Below are positions 52,279 to 60,063 of a stretch of DNA of 64,000 bases, piece by piece. Source of the DNA: Oscillospiraceae bacterium (GTDB taxonomy: Bacteria; Bacillota; Clostridia; Oscillospirales; Acutalibacteraceae). Position 1 is the first letter of the stretch; each line of letters opens with the position of its first letter. The position numbers and the translations under genes were made by a program. The notes beneath the pieces were generated by a model. That model made no database searches. It was not told the origin of the DNA and worked only from the letters and a program-made list of their open reading frames with translations. The stretch is taken from assembly GCA_015066395.1 (NCBI GenBank), contig SVOL01000002.1, positions 105,655 through 169,654 of the forward strand. Direction: 5' to 3'.

Positions 52279-53967
52279 ATGATTGACAACAAAACGACCG
52301 AAGCCAATTCCGAGGTAATGGCTTCAAACTTTATCCACGATTTTATTGACAAGGACTTGGCAGAAGGCGTTTACGACAAGGTGCAGACCCGTTTTCCGCC
52401 CGAGCCCAACGGTTATCTTCACATCGGTCACGCTAAGGCTATCTGCATTGACTTCGGCACCGCCGATAAGTACAACGGCAAGTGCAATCTCCGCCTTGAC
52501 GACACTAACCCCACAAAAGAAGATGTTGAATATGTTGACGCGATAAAAGAGGACATCAACTGGTTGGGCTTTGATTGGGACAATGTTTACTTTGCCTCTG
52601 ATTACTTCGATTTTATCTATGACTGCGCTTTGAAGCTCATTGATTTAGGACTTGCCTATGTCGACGAATCGGATGCCGACACTATCCGCGAGATGCGCGG
52701 CACTCTCACCGAGCCCGGTAAGAACAGCCCTTACAGAGACAGACCTATTGAAGAGACCCGCGACCTCTTCCGCCGTATGACTGAGGGTGAGTTCGACAAC
52801 GGCTCAATGGTGCTGAGAGCTAAGATCGATATGGCTTCTCCCAACCTCAATATGCGTGATCCCGTTATCTACCGCGTGCTTAAAGCACATCACCACAGGA
52901 CAGGCGATAAATGGTGCGTCTACCCGATGTATGACTTTGCACATCCGCTTTCCGATGCAAAAGAGGGTGTCACCCACTCGCTCTGCTCTTTGGAATTTGA
53001 GAACCACAGACCGCTTTACAACTGGTTTTTGGAAGTGCTGAACATCCCGACTCCGCCGAGACAGATCGAGTTTGCACGTATGAACGTCAACTACACGCTG
53101 ACAAGTAAAAGAAAGTGCCTAAAACTCGTTGAAGACGGCATTGTAGCCGGTTGGAACGACCCGAGAATGGCCACTATAAGCGGTATGCGTCGCCGCGGCT
53201 TCCCTGCCGAGGCTATCCGCGCCTTCTGCGAAAAGATCGGCGTTTCCAAGGCTCACTCGGTTATCGATTACGCACTTTTGGAGTCATGCGTTCGTGACCA
53301 CTTGAATATCAACGCCGAAAGAGCGATGACTGTTTTAAGACCCTTAAAGGTCGTTGTTGATAACTATCCCGACGGCCGGACCGAGGAGATCACCGTCGAG
53401 ATAAACCCCAACAAACCCGAGCTGGGAACCAGAACTATCGAATTTTCAAAAGAGATTTATATCGAGAGAGACGACTTCCAGCTCGTTCCGCCGCCTAAAT
53501 ATTTCAGACTCTGTCCCGAAAAGGAAGTTCGTTTAAAAGGTGCTTATTTTGTTAAATATGCATCGCACGAGTGCGATGATGAAGGCAATATCACCGTTGT
53601 TCACTGCACCTATGATCCCCTTACCCGCGGCGGCGATGCACCCGACGGACGAAAGGTCAAGGGTACGCTTCACTGGGTATCGGCTAAATCGGCAGTTGAC
53701 GCCGAGATAAGACTTTATGACCGCCTTTTTAATGTTGAAAATCCGTCTGATGAAGAAGGCGTTTCCAGCTTTAAAGACAACCTCAACCCCGATTCGCTCA
53801 CAATTCTCAAGGGTTGCAAGTGTGAAGCCTTTATGAAGGATGCAAAACCCGGCGACAAGTACCAGTTTATGCGCCAGGGTTACTTCTGTGTTGATACGGA
53901 TTCGACCCCCGATAACATCATCATCAACCGCACTGTTGCTTTAAAGGACTCGTTTGCCAAAAAATAA
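52279..53967 (+). CDS. glnS: Glutaminyl-tRNA synthetase
   Basis: The 562-residue enzyme charges tRNA-Gln directly. It shows RFPPEPNGYLHIGHAKAICIDFG, LRLDDTNPTKEDVEYV, the KMSKS-type LTSKRK, and the C-terminal beta-barrel anticodon domain (IEFSKEIYIERDDFQ, LRPLKVVVDNY). GlnRS is limited to some bacterial lineages and most Firmicutes use GatCAB instead, so a transfer origin of the family is likely. GAGGAGAAAACA precedes the ATG. Confidence 0.95.
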   Translation: MIDNKTTEANSEVMASNFIHDFIDKDLAEGVYDKVQTRFPPEPNGYLHIGHAKAICIDFGTADKYNGKCNLRLDDTNPTKEDVEYVDAIKEDINWLGFDWDNVYFASDYFDFIYDCALKLIDLGLAYVDESDADTIREMRGTLTEPGKNSPYRDRPIEETRDLFRRMTEGEFDNGSMVLRAKIDMASPNLNMRDPVIYRVLKAHHHRTGDKWCVYPMYDFAHPLSDAKEGVTHSLCSLEFENHRPLYNWFLEVLNIPTPPRQIEFARMNVNYTLTSKRKCLKLVEDGIVAGWNDPRMATISGMRRRGFPAEAIRAFCEKIGVSKAHSVIDYALLESCVRDHLNINAERAMTVLRPLKVVVDNYPDGRTEEITVEINPNKPELGTRTIEFSKEIYIERDDFQLVPPPKYFRLCPEKEVRLKGAYFVKYASHECDDEGNITVVHCTYDPLTRGGDAPDGRKVKGTLHWVSAKSAVDAEIRLYDRLFNVENPSDEEGVSSFKDNLNPDSLTILKGCKCEAFMKDAKPGDKYQFMRQGYFCVDTDSTPDNIIINRTVALKDSFAKK

Positions 53968-53981
53968 AAGGGAGTGCAAAA

Positions 53982-54731
53982 ATGAAGGTTAAAGAAATTC
54001 TGGATTTTTTGAACGGCATAGCCCCTATGGAAACCGCTGAGCATTATGACAACGTCGGCCTTTTGGTCGGCAACCCCGAGGCAGATGTCAACGGGATTTT
54101 AGTGTCACTCGACTGCTTTGACGAGGTCATTGACCGAGCTGAGGATCTGGGTGCAAATCTCATTGTCACCCACCATCCCATCATCTTCAATCCTTTGAAG
54201 TCGGTGCTTAATGACAGCCTTGTCTATAAGCTCGTGTCCAAAAACATTTCGGTCATTTCTATGCACACCAATCTTGATGTTGCGGAAGGCGGAGTAAACG
54301 ACGTTCTGTGCAACGCCATCGGTCTTTATGATGTTAAAACGATAGCGGCACACGACGGATTCTTAGTACGCATCGGTGAATTGGACGGTGCCGAAGACCC
54401 CTACTTCTTTGCAAAGCACCTGAAAGAGGTTTTGGGCGGAACGGTCAAATTTGTCGCGGGTAACCGCGATATAAAGACCGTTATGGTCTGCTCGGGATCG
54501 GGTTCAGGATTCACCTTTGATGCTATCGCTAACGGCGTTGACGCTTACGTCACAGCCGAGGTCAAGCACAGCCACTTTATCGCGGCGGCTGATGCAGGTC
54601 TTTCACTCTTCGATGCAGGTCACTTCAACACTGAAGATGTGATAGTCGGCTCGCTGACACGCGATATTGCGGGCGCCTTCCCCGAGATCGACGTCAACGA
54701 ATGCCACTTCAGCAAAATTGAAAGTATATAA
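53982..54731 (+). CDS. NIF3-like dinuclear metal centre protein
   Basis: The 249-residue protein has NVGLLVGNPEADVNGILVSLD, LIVTHHPIIFNPLKS (metal-binding histidines), SMHTNLDVAEGGVND and the C-terminal DAGHFNTE with the remaining ligands. It lacks the PII-like insert of some longer members. NIF3/YqfO proteins form hexamers; GTP cyclohydrolase-like activity has been proposed but the role is unsettled. Third gene of the synthetase operon, 14 nt after glnS. Confidence 0.9.
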   Translation: MKVKEILDFLNGIAPMETAEHYDNVGLLVGNPEADVNGILVSLDCFDEVIDRAEDLGANLIVTHHPIIFNPLKSVLNDSLVYKLVSKNISVISMHTNLDVAEGGVNDVLCNAIGLYDVKTIAAHDGFLVRIGELDGAEDPYFFAKHLKEVLGGTVKFVAGNRDIKTVMVCSGSGSGFTFDAIANGVDAYVTAEVKHSHFIAAADAGLSLFDAGHFNTEDVIVGSLTRDIAGAFPEIDVNECHFSKIESI

Positions 54732-54760
54732 AAAAACGGTGGGTCACCCCACCGTTTTTT
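54731..54760. terminator. Bidirectional terminator after nif3-like gene
   Basis: Arms AAAAAACGGTGGG and CCCACCGTTTTTT pair around a 4-nt loop between convergent genes. Confidence 0.9.
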
Positions 54761-54769
54761 TGTTTTGAT

Positions 54770-55006
54770 TTAGATACCTCTCTCGGCTCTCCACTCGTCT
54801 ACCTTACCGGCAGCGATTCTCTTAATGTCCTCTTTTTTATAGATGGACTCAGCACCGCCGTTTACATAGATAAAGAACTTACCGTCAGCAGTTTTATAGA
54901 GGCTTTCTTCATAACCTGCGGGATCACCCATCTCGCCGCTTACAAACTTTGCAACGAGCTCTGCATTAGCGGTATCATACTCTACCTTACAGACAACCTT
55001 TTTCAT
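54770..55006 (-). CDS. Small acidic conserved protein, unknown
   Basis: The 78-residue protein begins MKKVVCKVEYDTANAELVAKF and contains MGDPAGYEESLYKTADGKFFIYVNGG. It is soluble, with two beta hairpins followed by a helical tail (DIKRIAAGKVDEWRAE). I recall similar short proteins in Clostridia without known function. AAGGAG lies 9-13 nt upstream, and its ATG overlaps the stop of the 34-residue upstream frame. Confidence 0.75.
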   Translation of the reverse strand: MKKVVCKVEYDTANAELVAKFVSGEMGDPAGYEESLYKTADGKFFIYVNGGAESIYKKEDIKRIAAGKVDEWRAERGI

Positions 55007-55107
55007 CTTGAAATCTCCTTTTTATTGTTTTTTTTAAGCTTAAATGCGCTTAGCATAATTATCAAACCGCAAATCGGAAATAGTATACCAAAAACGGCAA
55101 TAACCAT
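55003..55107 (-). CDS. 34-residue membrane peptide, near-leaderless
   Basis: An ATG at 55107 opens a frame starting MVIAVFGILFPICGLIIM with one strong membrane helix and a basic KLKKNNKKEISR tail. Its TGA overlaps the ATG of the 78-residue gene (ATGA), and that gene's ribosome site lies inside it. The promoter at 55120-55148 predicts a start about 6 nt before this ATG, so there is no room for a ribosome site. The coding nature is inferred from composition and overlap. Confidence 0.45.
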   Translation of the reverse strand: MVIAVFGILFPICGLIIMLSAFKLKKNNKKEISR

Positions 55108-55119
55108 TGCTACAAAATT

Positions 55120-55148
55120 ATTATAACACATTTTCTACAAACTTTCAA
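55120..55148 (-). promoter_or_regulatory. Promoter of the two small genes
   Basis: TTGAAA (55143-55148) and TATAAT (55120-55125) are 17 bp apart on the minus strand. Confidence 0.65.
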
Positions 55149-55262
55149 CTGTAACATTACACTTTTATTTTTGTTTTACCTGTCACCTTTTTGTTTAAAT
55201 CCGTCAGTGTTTCGCCCAATTTCGACCATTTGTGAGTTATTTTGTCACTTTAAATTAATTCC

Positions 55263-55291
55263 TTGACATATACATACATATAGCATATAAT
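55263..55291 (+). promoter_or_regulatory. Consensus promoter of the GntR/ABC operon with CATATA repeats
   Basis: TTGACA (55263-55268) and TATAAT (55286-55291) are perfect and 17 bp apart. CATATA occurs three times inside (from 55267, 55277 and 55284), a possible binding site for the first gene product. The 55150-55260 stretch between the divergent promoters shows nothing else. Confidence 0.8.
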
Positions 55292-55325
55292 TGTATTAGC
55301 GAAATAGCACAAGAGAGGTGATCCT

Positions 55326-55685
55326 GTGGCCTGGAATTTTTCTTCGGGCAAGCCCGTATACCTGCAGATTTCCGAACGTATAACCAAGTCAATACTGTCG
55401 GGTGAATACTCAGCAGGTCAGCAGTTGCCTACAGTCCGTCAATTAGCTTTGGAGGCGGCGGTCAATCCCAACACCGTACAGCACGCCTTTGCGGAGTTGG
55501 AAGACGTCGGCATAATAGTTTCAAAAGGAACGGCGGGACGTTTTGTCACCGATGATGAGCAGATCATCGAACGTTGCCGTCTTGAAATGGCTGAGCAGAT
55601 GGTAAAGGACTTTGTTGAAAACGTAAAACAACTGTCTATAGACACCGATGAAGCAATCAGAATGATCAGGGAGGTTAGTTTATGA
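55326..55685 (+). CDS. GntR-family regulator, YtrA type
   Basis: The 119-residue protein starts at a GTG (55326) after AGAGGTG. It has an N-terminal winged helix (VYLQISERITKSILSGEYSAGQQLPTVRQLA, PNTVQHAFAELEDVGI) and only a short helical dimerisation tail, as in YtrA regulators that control linked ABC operons. It overlaps the ATPase gene by 4 nt. It probably represses this operon and is released under cell-envelope stress. Confidence 0.9.
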   Translation: MAWNFSSGKPVYLQISERITKSILSGEYSAGQQLPTVRQLALEAAVNPNTVQHAFAELEDVGIIVSKGTAGRFVTDDEQIIERCRLEMAEQMVKDFVENVKQLSIDTDEAIRMIREVSL

Positions 55686-56383
55686 ACATTCTCGAATGTC
55701 GAAATTTGACGAAATCATACAAAAAGCACAAACCGGTGCTTCAAAACTTAAATATCACAATACCTGCAGGCAGGATAGTCGGTCTTTTAGGCCCCAACGG
55801 TTGCGGCAAATCGACCCTTATAAAACTGGTTTCGGGGTTGCTCCAGCCCGACAGCGGCGAGATCTTGGTAGCCGGCGAGCCGGTCGGCGAAAAGAGCAAG
55901 GCTCTCGTCTCCTATCTGCCCGAGCGCACTTATTTCAACTCCCGAATGAAGGTTTCGGCGCTTGTAAAACTCTTTGAGGACTTTTATGAAGACTTTGACC
56001 CCCTAAGAGCCAACAAGTTGCTTGAGGACTTAGGAATAAACCCCAACGCCAACCTCAAAACGCTTTCAAAAGGCACAAAAGAAAAGGTCCAGCTGATACT
56101 GGTTATGTCCCGTAACGCAAAACTTTACCTTTTAGATGAGCCTATCGCAGGCGTTGATCCGGCCGCGAGAGAATATATTTTAAGCACCATCGTCAGCAAC
56201 TACAACCCCGATGCCGCCATCGTCATCACCACTCATCTTATAACCGATGTCGAGCAGGTATTGGACGATTTTATTTTCCTTTCCTTCGGCGGTAACGTTT
56301 TAAAAGTCGGCAACGCCGAGGAAACTCGCAACGAAACCGGCAAATCGCTGGATGAGTTGTTCAGGGAGGTATTCAGATGCTGA
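55682..56383 (+). CDS. ABC transporter ATP-binding protein
   Basis: The 233-residue ATPase has Walker A GLLGPNGCGKSTLIK, signature LSKGTKEKVQ (a variant of LSGGQ typical of antibiotic-type exporters), Walker B LYLLDEPIAGVDP and ITTHLITDVEQ. It pairs with the membrane protein encoded next, whose start overlaps its end by 7 nt. Confidence 0.92.
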   Translation: MNILECRNLTKSYKKHKPVLQNLNITIPAGRIVGLLGPNGCGKSTLIKLVSGLLQPDSGEILVAGEPVGEKSKALVSYLPERTYFNSRMKVSALVKLFEDFYEDFDPLRANKLLEDLGINPNANLKTLSKGTKEKVQLILVMSRNAKLYLLDEPIAGVDPAAREYILSTIVSNYNPDAAIVITTHLITDVEQVLDDFIFLSFGGNVLKVGNAEETRNETGKSLDELFREVFRC

Positions 56384-57198
56384 AAAAACTTTTTAAATAT
56401 GATTTTAATTCTGTCTTTAAATATTGGTGGATCGCGGCACTGTCGTCGTTTATATTATCTGTTATCGGCGGCGGATGTCTGTCGCTGATGACCTACGAAC
56501 GCGATCTGCCCACCTTTTTCTACACTTCAGTCAGCAATACATTGGGTCTTGTTGTGATCGGATTTGTGGTTTTTGTTTTCCTGTCATGTATCTTAGTCTA
56601 TGTGCGGTTCTACAAAAACTTCTTCTCGGACGAGGGTTATCTGACCTTTACCCTGCCGGTCAAGCGATCAGAGCTTCTCAACTCCAAACTTCTGCTCGGC
56701 GTTGCCACAACCGTACTTACTGCAATAGTTTTTATCGCTGATCTGCTGATACTGTTTTCAATTCCCTTCCCTGAACAGGTAGAGGAAATCTTTGAGTCCT
56801 TTTTTGAAATGCTCTCACAACTCACGGTCAAAGAGACGCTCTACTTTGTTACATACACAATAGAGTTCATTATTATATGTTTACTCAGCGTACTGCTTTC
56901 TACACAGTTTGTTTTCGGTTGCATCACCATATCGTCGATAATTGCTAAAAAAGCACGCGTGCTCATCGCCATCGGTATTTACTACGGAACCGGTTGCGTT
57001 ACGACCTTCGTAACACAAATGTTCTTCATCTTTGGTGTCCCGAGTGTTTCAGAATGGCTTGTATCATTGCAGACCCGTCTTTTCGAAATTTCCGTGGCGC
57101 TGGTAATGCTGGCAGTAATCGCCTTTCTCGCACTTATATGTGCCCTGCTTTACGCATTCGAATATTGGATGCTCGATCGCAAGTTGAATTTAAGTTAA
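56377..57198 (+). CDS. ABC transporter membrane protein
   Basis: The 273-residue protein has six membrane helices, at about 18-40, 55-82, 103-125, 150-178, 188-220 and 240-262. The large variable loop and overall layout match ABC-2-type permeases of YtrA-controlled operons. No sequence signature defines the substrate. AGGGAGG in the end of the ATPase gene gives its ribosome site. Confidence 0.8.
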   Translation: MLKKLFKYDFNSVFKYWWIAALSSFILSVIGGGCLSLMTYERDLPTFFYTSVSNTLGLVVIGFVVFVFLSCILVYVRFYKNFFSDEGYLTFTLPVKRSELLNSKLLLGVATTVLTAIVFIADLLILFSIPFPEQVEEIFESFFEMLSQLTVKETLYFVTYTIEFIIICLLSVLLSTQFVFGCITISSIIAKKARVLIAIGIYYGTGCVTTFVTQMFFIFGVPSVSEWLVSLQTRLFEISVALVMLAVIAFLALICALLYAFEYWMLDRKLNLS

Positions 57199-57210
57199 GG
57201 AGGAAAGAAA

Positions 57211-58164
57211 ATGAAAAAAATAATTTCTGTTATTATAATTTGTTTGCTGCTTTCTTCCGTTTTAGTGATTCCTGCATCAGCGGCATACTACGTACTTGAA
57301 GAAAACGATCAAGTCTTACGCTTTTACAACGCAGCAGGATCTTTCCGCCGAATCGACGACTCGATGCTCCAGGTAGAATACACGGTTGATATGACCGACA
57401 CCATAAAATATACCGGCGATCAGATTTATGTTATTAAAAACGTCAAGCTGAGATCCAACGCTGACGGCAATCTGATCCGTGCCGAGATATATTATAAAGA
57501 CGGTACTTGTCTTATTTCCAACTACCTTCGAGAAGATTATATAGACGAATACGCGGCGTTTGTAAACGACAGTGTTGACTCATATACCCTCGATTTCACC
57601 TGGCCCGAGGGCAACTTTGTTAATGTTGATAAATCAGCAATATCGGGCAAGCTCGTTTACTTATACAAAGATCACATCCTCAACGCCTCACACATCTTGC
57701 CCATGAATTACCAGACTGCCGACGGTGCTCTCGTTGTGCCAAAAGGCGCAGCGGTCATACTTGAAGATAAATGCTATTTTGTGAAATACGATAACTACAA
57801 CTCCGGCTTACAAAGCATTAACGATCTATACAACTGTGCCACCAATTCTACATCTTCGGCAGCTTTGGTCAGTGCATACGAGATCGCCGATGAGGCCACT
57901 TTAAAAGCAATAAAGGACGCTGAGGAAAAGTATTACGGCAGTGACTTCGGTTTCTTATATGACGACGATTTCACAAAATCACTGTCTGCAGGATTCCTGA
58001 TAATTCTCTTCGGCGTGTTGCCGTTAGGTCTGTTCGTGCTGTTCCTCATTCTGGCTATTCGTTCTAAAACCATCTATAAAAAACTGTTCACGATAGTCTA
58101 TATCTCGTCAGCGGTATTAGTCGTGGTCTTTGCTATTCTCGCGCTCCTGATCACGGCCGGCTGA
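57211..58164 (+). CDS. Secreted, C-terminally anchored protein, unknown
   Basis: The 317-residue protein has a signal peptide (cleavage after PASA, near residue 25), an extracellular domain of about 240 residues rich in Tyr and Asp (VDMTDTIKYTGDQIYVIKNVKL), and a C-terminal helix (about 268-292) plus another hydrophobic stretch to the end. GGAGG precedes the ATG; 12 nt separate it from the ABC permease gene. I recognise no family. Its place in the operon suggests it serves or is served by the transporter. Confidence 0.7.
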   Translation: MKKIISVIIICLLLSSVLVIPASAAYYVLEENDQVLRFYNAAGSFRRIDDSMLQVEYTVDMTDTIKYTGDQIYVIKNVKLRSNADGNLIRAEIYYKDGTCLISNYLREDYIDEYAAFVNDSVDSYTLDFTWPEGNFVNVDKSAISGKLVYLYKDHILNASHILPMNYQTADGALVVPKGAAVILEDKCYFVKYDNYNSGLQSINDLYNCATNSTSSAALVSAYEIADEATLKAIKDAEEKYYGSDFGFLYDDDFTKSLSAGFLIILFGVLPLGLFVLFLILAIRSKTIYKKLFTIVYISSAVLVVVFAILALLITAG

Positions 58165-58184
58165 TATATAAAAGGATGATAAAA

Positions 58185-58934
58185 ATGAAAAAGTTATTAG
58201 TAATTGCAACTGTTTTAACACTCATACTGTCGGTTTGCGCCTGCAAAAACGACGAGGCAACGTCAAATTCCGATGTAACCGCCAACACCGAAAGCACCGC
58301 TTCGACCGCTTCGACCGTCAGCAATACGACCTCGGAGGTCACACCGTCGAGCGATACCCAAAACACCTCGTCTGAAGCTTCTTCCGTGTCGTCCGACGCA
58401 ACTGTAAGTAAGCCTATTCACGTGCATAATTTCAGCGAAGCGACCTGCAAATCACCCGCCAAATGCTCCTGCGGAAAGACCCAAGGCGAACCCTTAGAGC
58501 ATATTTTTACCGAAGCCGTCTGTATTCTTTGCGGTTACCAATCAGTCAACAGCAACGCATCACACGGTAATTACGAAACCATAATCAGCAACAAAGACGG
58601 CACCGTCAGCAAGCTCACGATCTTCTTCTATCATGACACTGAATCTGTTATGATGACCGGTATGAAATACAGCCCTGAAATTCCTGCTGACGCCAACCGT
58701 CATACCCCTGTAATAGATTACAACGGAAAACGGTATTATTATTTTTCTACCCTCACTATCGGTGAAGGCATAGGGTACAACCTCGTCATCACCGATACCA
58801 CCGTCGAGTTCGACTCCGATGATCAAAAACATCACTTCGTGCTCGAATTCACAGGCGACAGCTTTATAATTAAATCCAGCACCTCACCCGATCACCCGGT
58901 GGGAACTGAGCTCAAAACGACAAAAAAATCCTAG
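58185..58934 (+). CDS. Lipoprotein with Cys-pair motif, unknown
   Basis: The 249-residue protein has a lipoprotein signal ending SVCAC (lipid-bearing Cys near residue 18), then a Ser/Thr/Val-rich linker (about 22-75), then HNFSEATCKSPAKCSCGKTQ and CILCGY, a small extracellular Cys-pair motif seen in many Clostridia surface proteins. A beta-rich domain ends the protein. The start at 58185 is chosen over 58176 by spacing from AAAAGG. Last gene of the operon. Confidence 0.75.
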   Translation: MKKLLVIATVLTLILSVCACKNDEATSNSDVTANTESTASTASTVSNTTSEVTPSSDTQNTSSEASSVSSDATVSKPIHVHNFSEATCKSPAKCSCGKTQGEPLEHIFTEAVCILCGYQSVNSNASHGNYETIISNKDGTVSKLTIFFYHDTESVMMTGMKYSPEIPADANRHTPVIDYNGKRYYYFSTLTIGEGIGYNLVITDTTVEFDSDDQKHHFVLEFTGDSFIIKSSTSPDHPVGTELKTTKKS

Positions 58935-58968
58935 CGATAAAATACTCTTACAATCTCTCTAAAATACA

Positions 58969-59000
58969 GCAAAACCCTACCGATATCGGTAGGGTTTTGC
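58969..59000 (+). terminator. Terminator of the YtrA-type operon
   Basis: A perfect 32-nt palindrome, 16-nt arms GCAAAACCCTACCGAT and its complement. Confidence 0.85.
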
Positions 59001-59055
59001 TGTTGAATTTGTGAGACACTGCAGTCTTTAATCTCGAAGAACAATGCCGTCGATA

Positions 59056-59084
59056 TTGACTTTTGAAGAATAGTTATATATAAT
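59056..59084 (+). promoter_or_regulatory. Promoter of the glycosyltransferase pair
   Basis: TTGACT (59056-59061) and TATAAT (59079-59084) are 17 bp apart. Confidence 0.7.
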
Positions 59085-59136
59085 TATTCTGTATTAGTCT
59101 GCACCCGCTCCGGTCTATTTAAAGGAGGACTTCGAT

Positions 59137-60033
59137 TTGGAACACAAAACACTCAGAGCTCAAACCATTCTCTATCACAACGACTTGAGCAGTCTTAAAA
59201 AATCGTTGGAAAGCATCTACAATGCTGTTAAAATATCAAAAAAACACGGCGGTCCGATCGACTTTGTCGACGTTTACTACGGCGACGCTTCGGCAGAACC
59301 GTTGTTTAACGAGACTACCGTCGCAGAATGGAACTCGCAATTCGGCGATTATTTGAAACTCAAATATCAATTTTTCGGCTTCAATTCGGGCACCTCTAAG
59401 GGTCAGAATATTATGTTTAAGGACTGCGAGACCGACTATTTTATGGCCTACAATCCCGACGTTATCCTCTGCCCTCATTATTTTTTGGAAATGATGAAGC
59501 CGTTTGAACGCGAATCTGGAGTCGGCATGGTCGAAGCCAAGCAATCACCGCTTGAACATCCTAAAGAGTTTAATGTTGCAAACGGCATCGAACCTTGGGG
59601 TGCTATGGCCTGCGTCATCATTCCCACCCATGTTTACCGCGAATTGGGCGGACTGGACGAACAGAGCTTCTTTTTATACTGTGATGACGTCGATTTCTCC
59701 TGGAGACTGAGACTTAACGGATACAAGGTGGTTTATCAGAGCACGGCTTTTGTCTATCATTCCAAATTTGTCAATAACAAGGGTCAGGTCGTTCCGACCA
59801 ACGCCGAAGTATACTATTCAGCCGAAGCCGCTTTGTTGATGGCACACAAGTGGTCCAATCATAAGCTGCTCAAAAAGCTCAAAACCATCTTTGAAACCGG
59901 CAGCGAGCAGCAGCAAAAAGCATTACAGGAATTCAATCGCCGAAAAGCCGAAGGACTCTTGGTAAAACCGCTTGACAGCGACCACAAGATAGCCTCGTTT
60001 GAGGGATTCGGCTACTCCAAAAACAGATATTAA
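59137..60033 (+). CDS. GT2 glycosyltransferase, rhamnosyltransferase-like
   Basis: The 298-residue protein begins at TTG 59137 with AAAGGAGG 8 nt upstream. It shows FGFNSGTSKGQNIMFKDC, the nucleotide-sugar segment YFMAYNPDVILCPHYF (in place of DxD) and FLYCDDVDFSWRLRLNGYKV, the ED-type acceptor region of GT2 rhamnosyltransferases. It is soluble. A wall polysaccharide or capsule target is likely. Confidence 0.85.
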   Translation: MEHKTLRAQTILYHNDLSSLKKSLESIYNAVKISKKHGGPIDFVDVYYGDASAEPLFNETTVAEWNSQFGDYLKLKYQFFGFNSGTSKGQNIMFKDCETDYFMAYNPDVILCPHYFLEMMKPFERESGVGMVEAKQSPLEHPKEFNVANGIEPWGAMACVIIPTHVYRELGGLDEQSFFLYCDDVDFSWRLRLNGYKVVYQSTAFVYHSKFVNNKGQVVPTNAEVYYSAEAALLMAHKWSNHKLLKKLKTIFETGSEQQQKALQEFNRRKAEGLLVKPLDSDHKIASFEGFGYSKNRY

Positions 60034-60063
60034 AGAACAGCCTTTGAAAGGATGACACCTACT

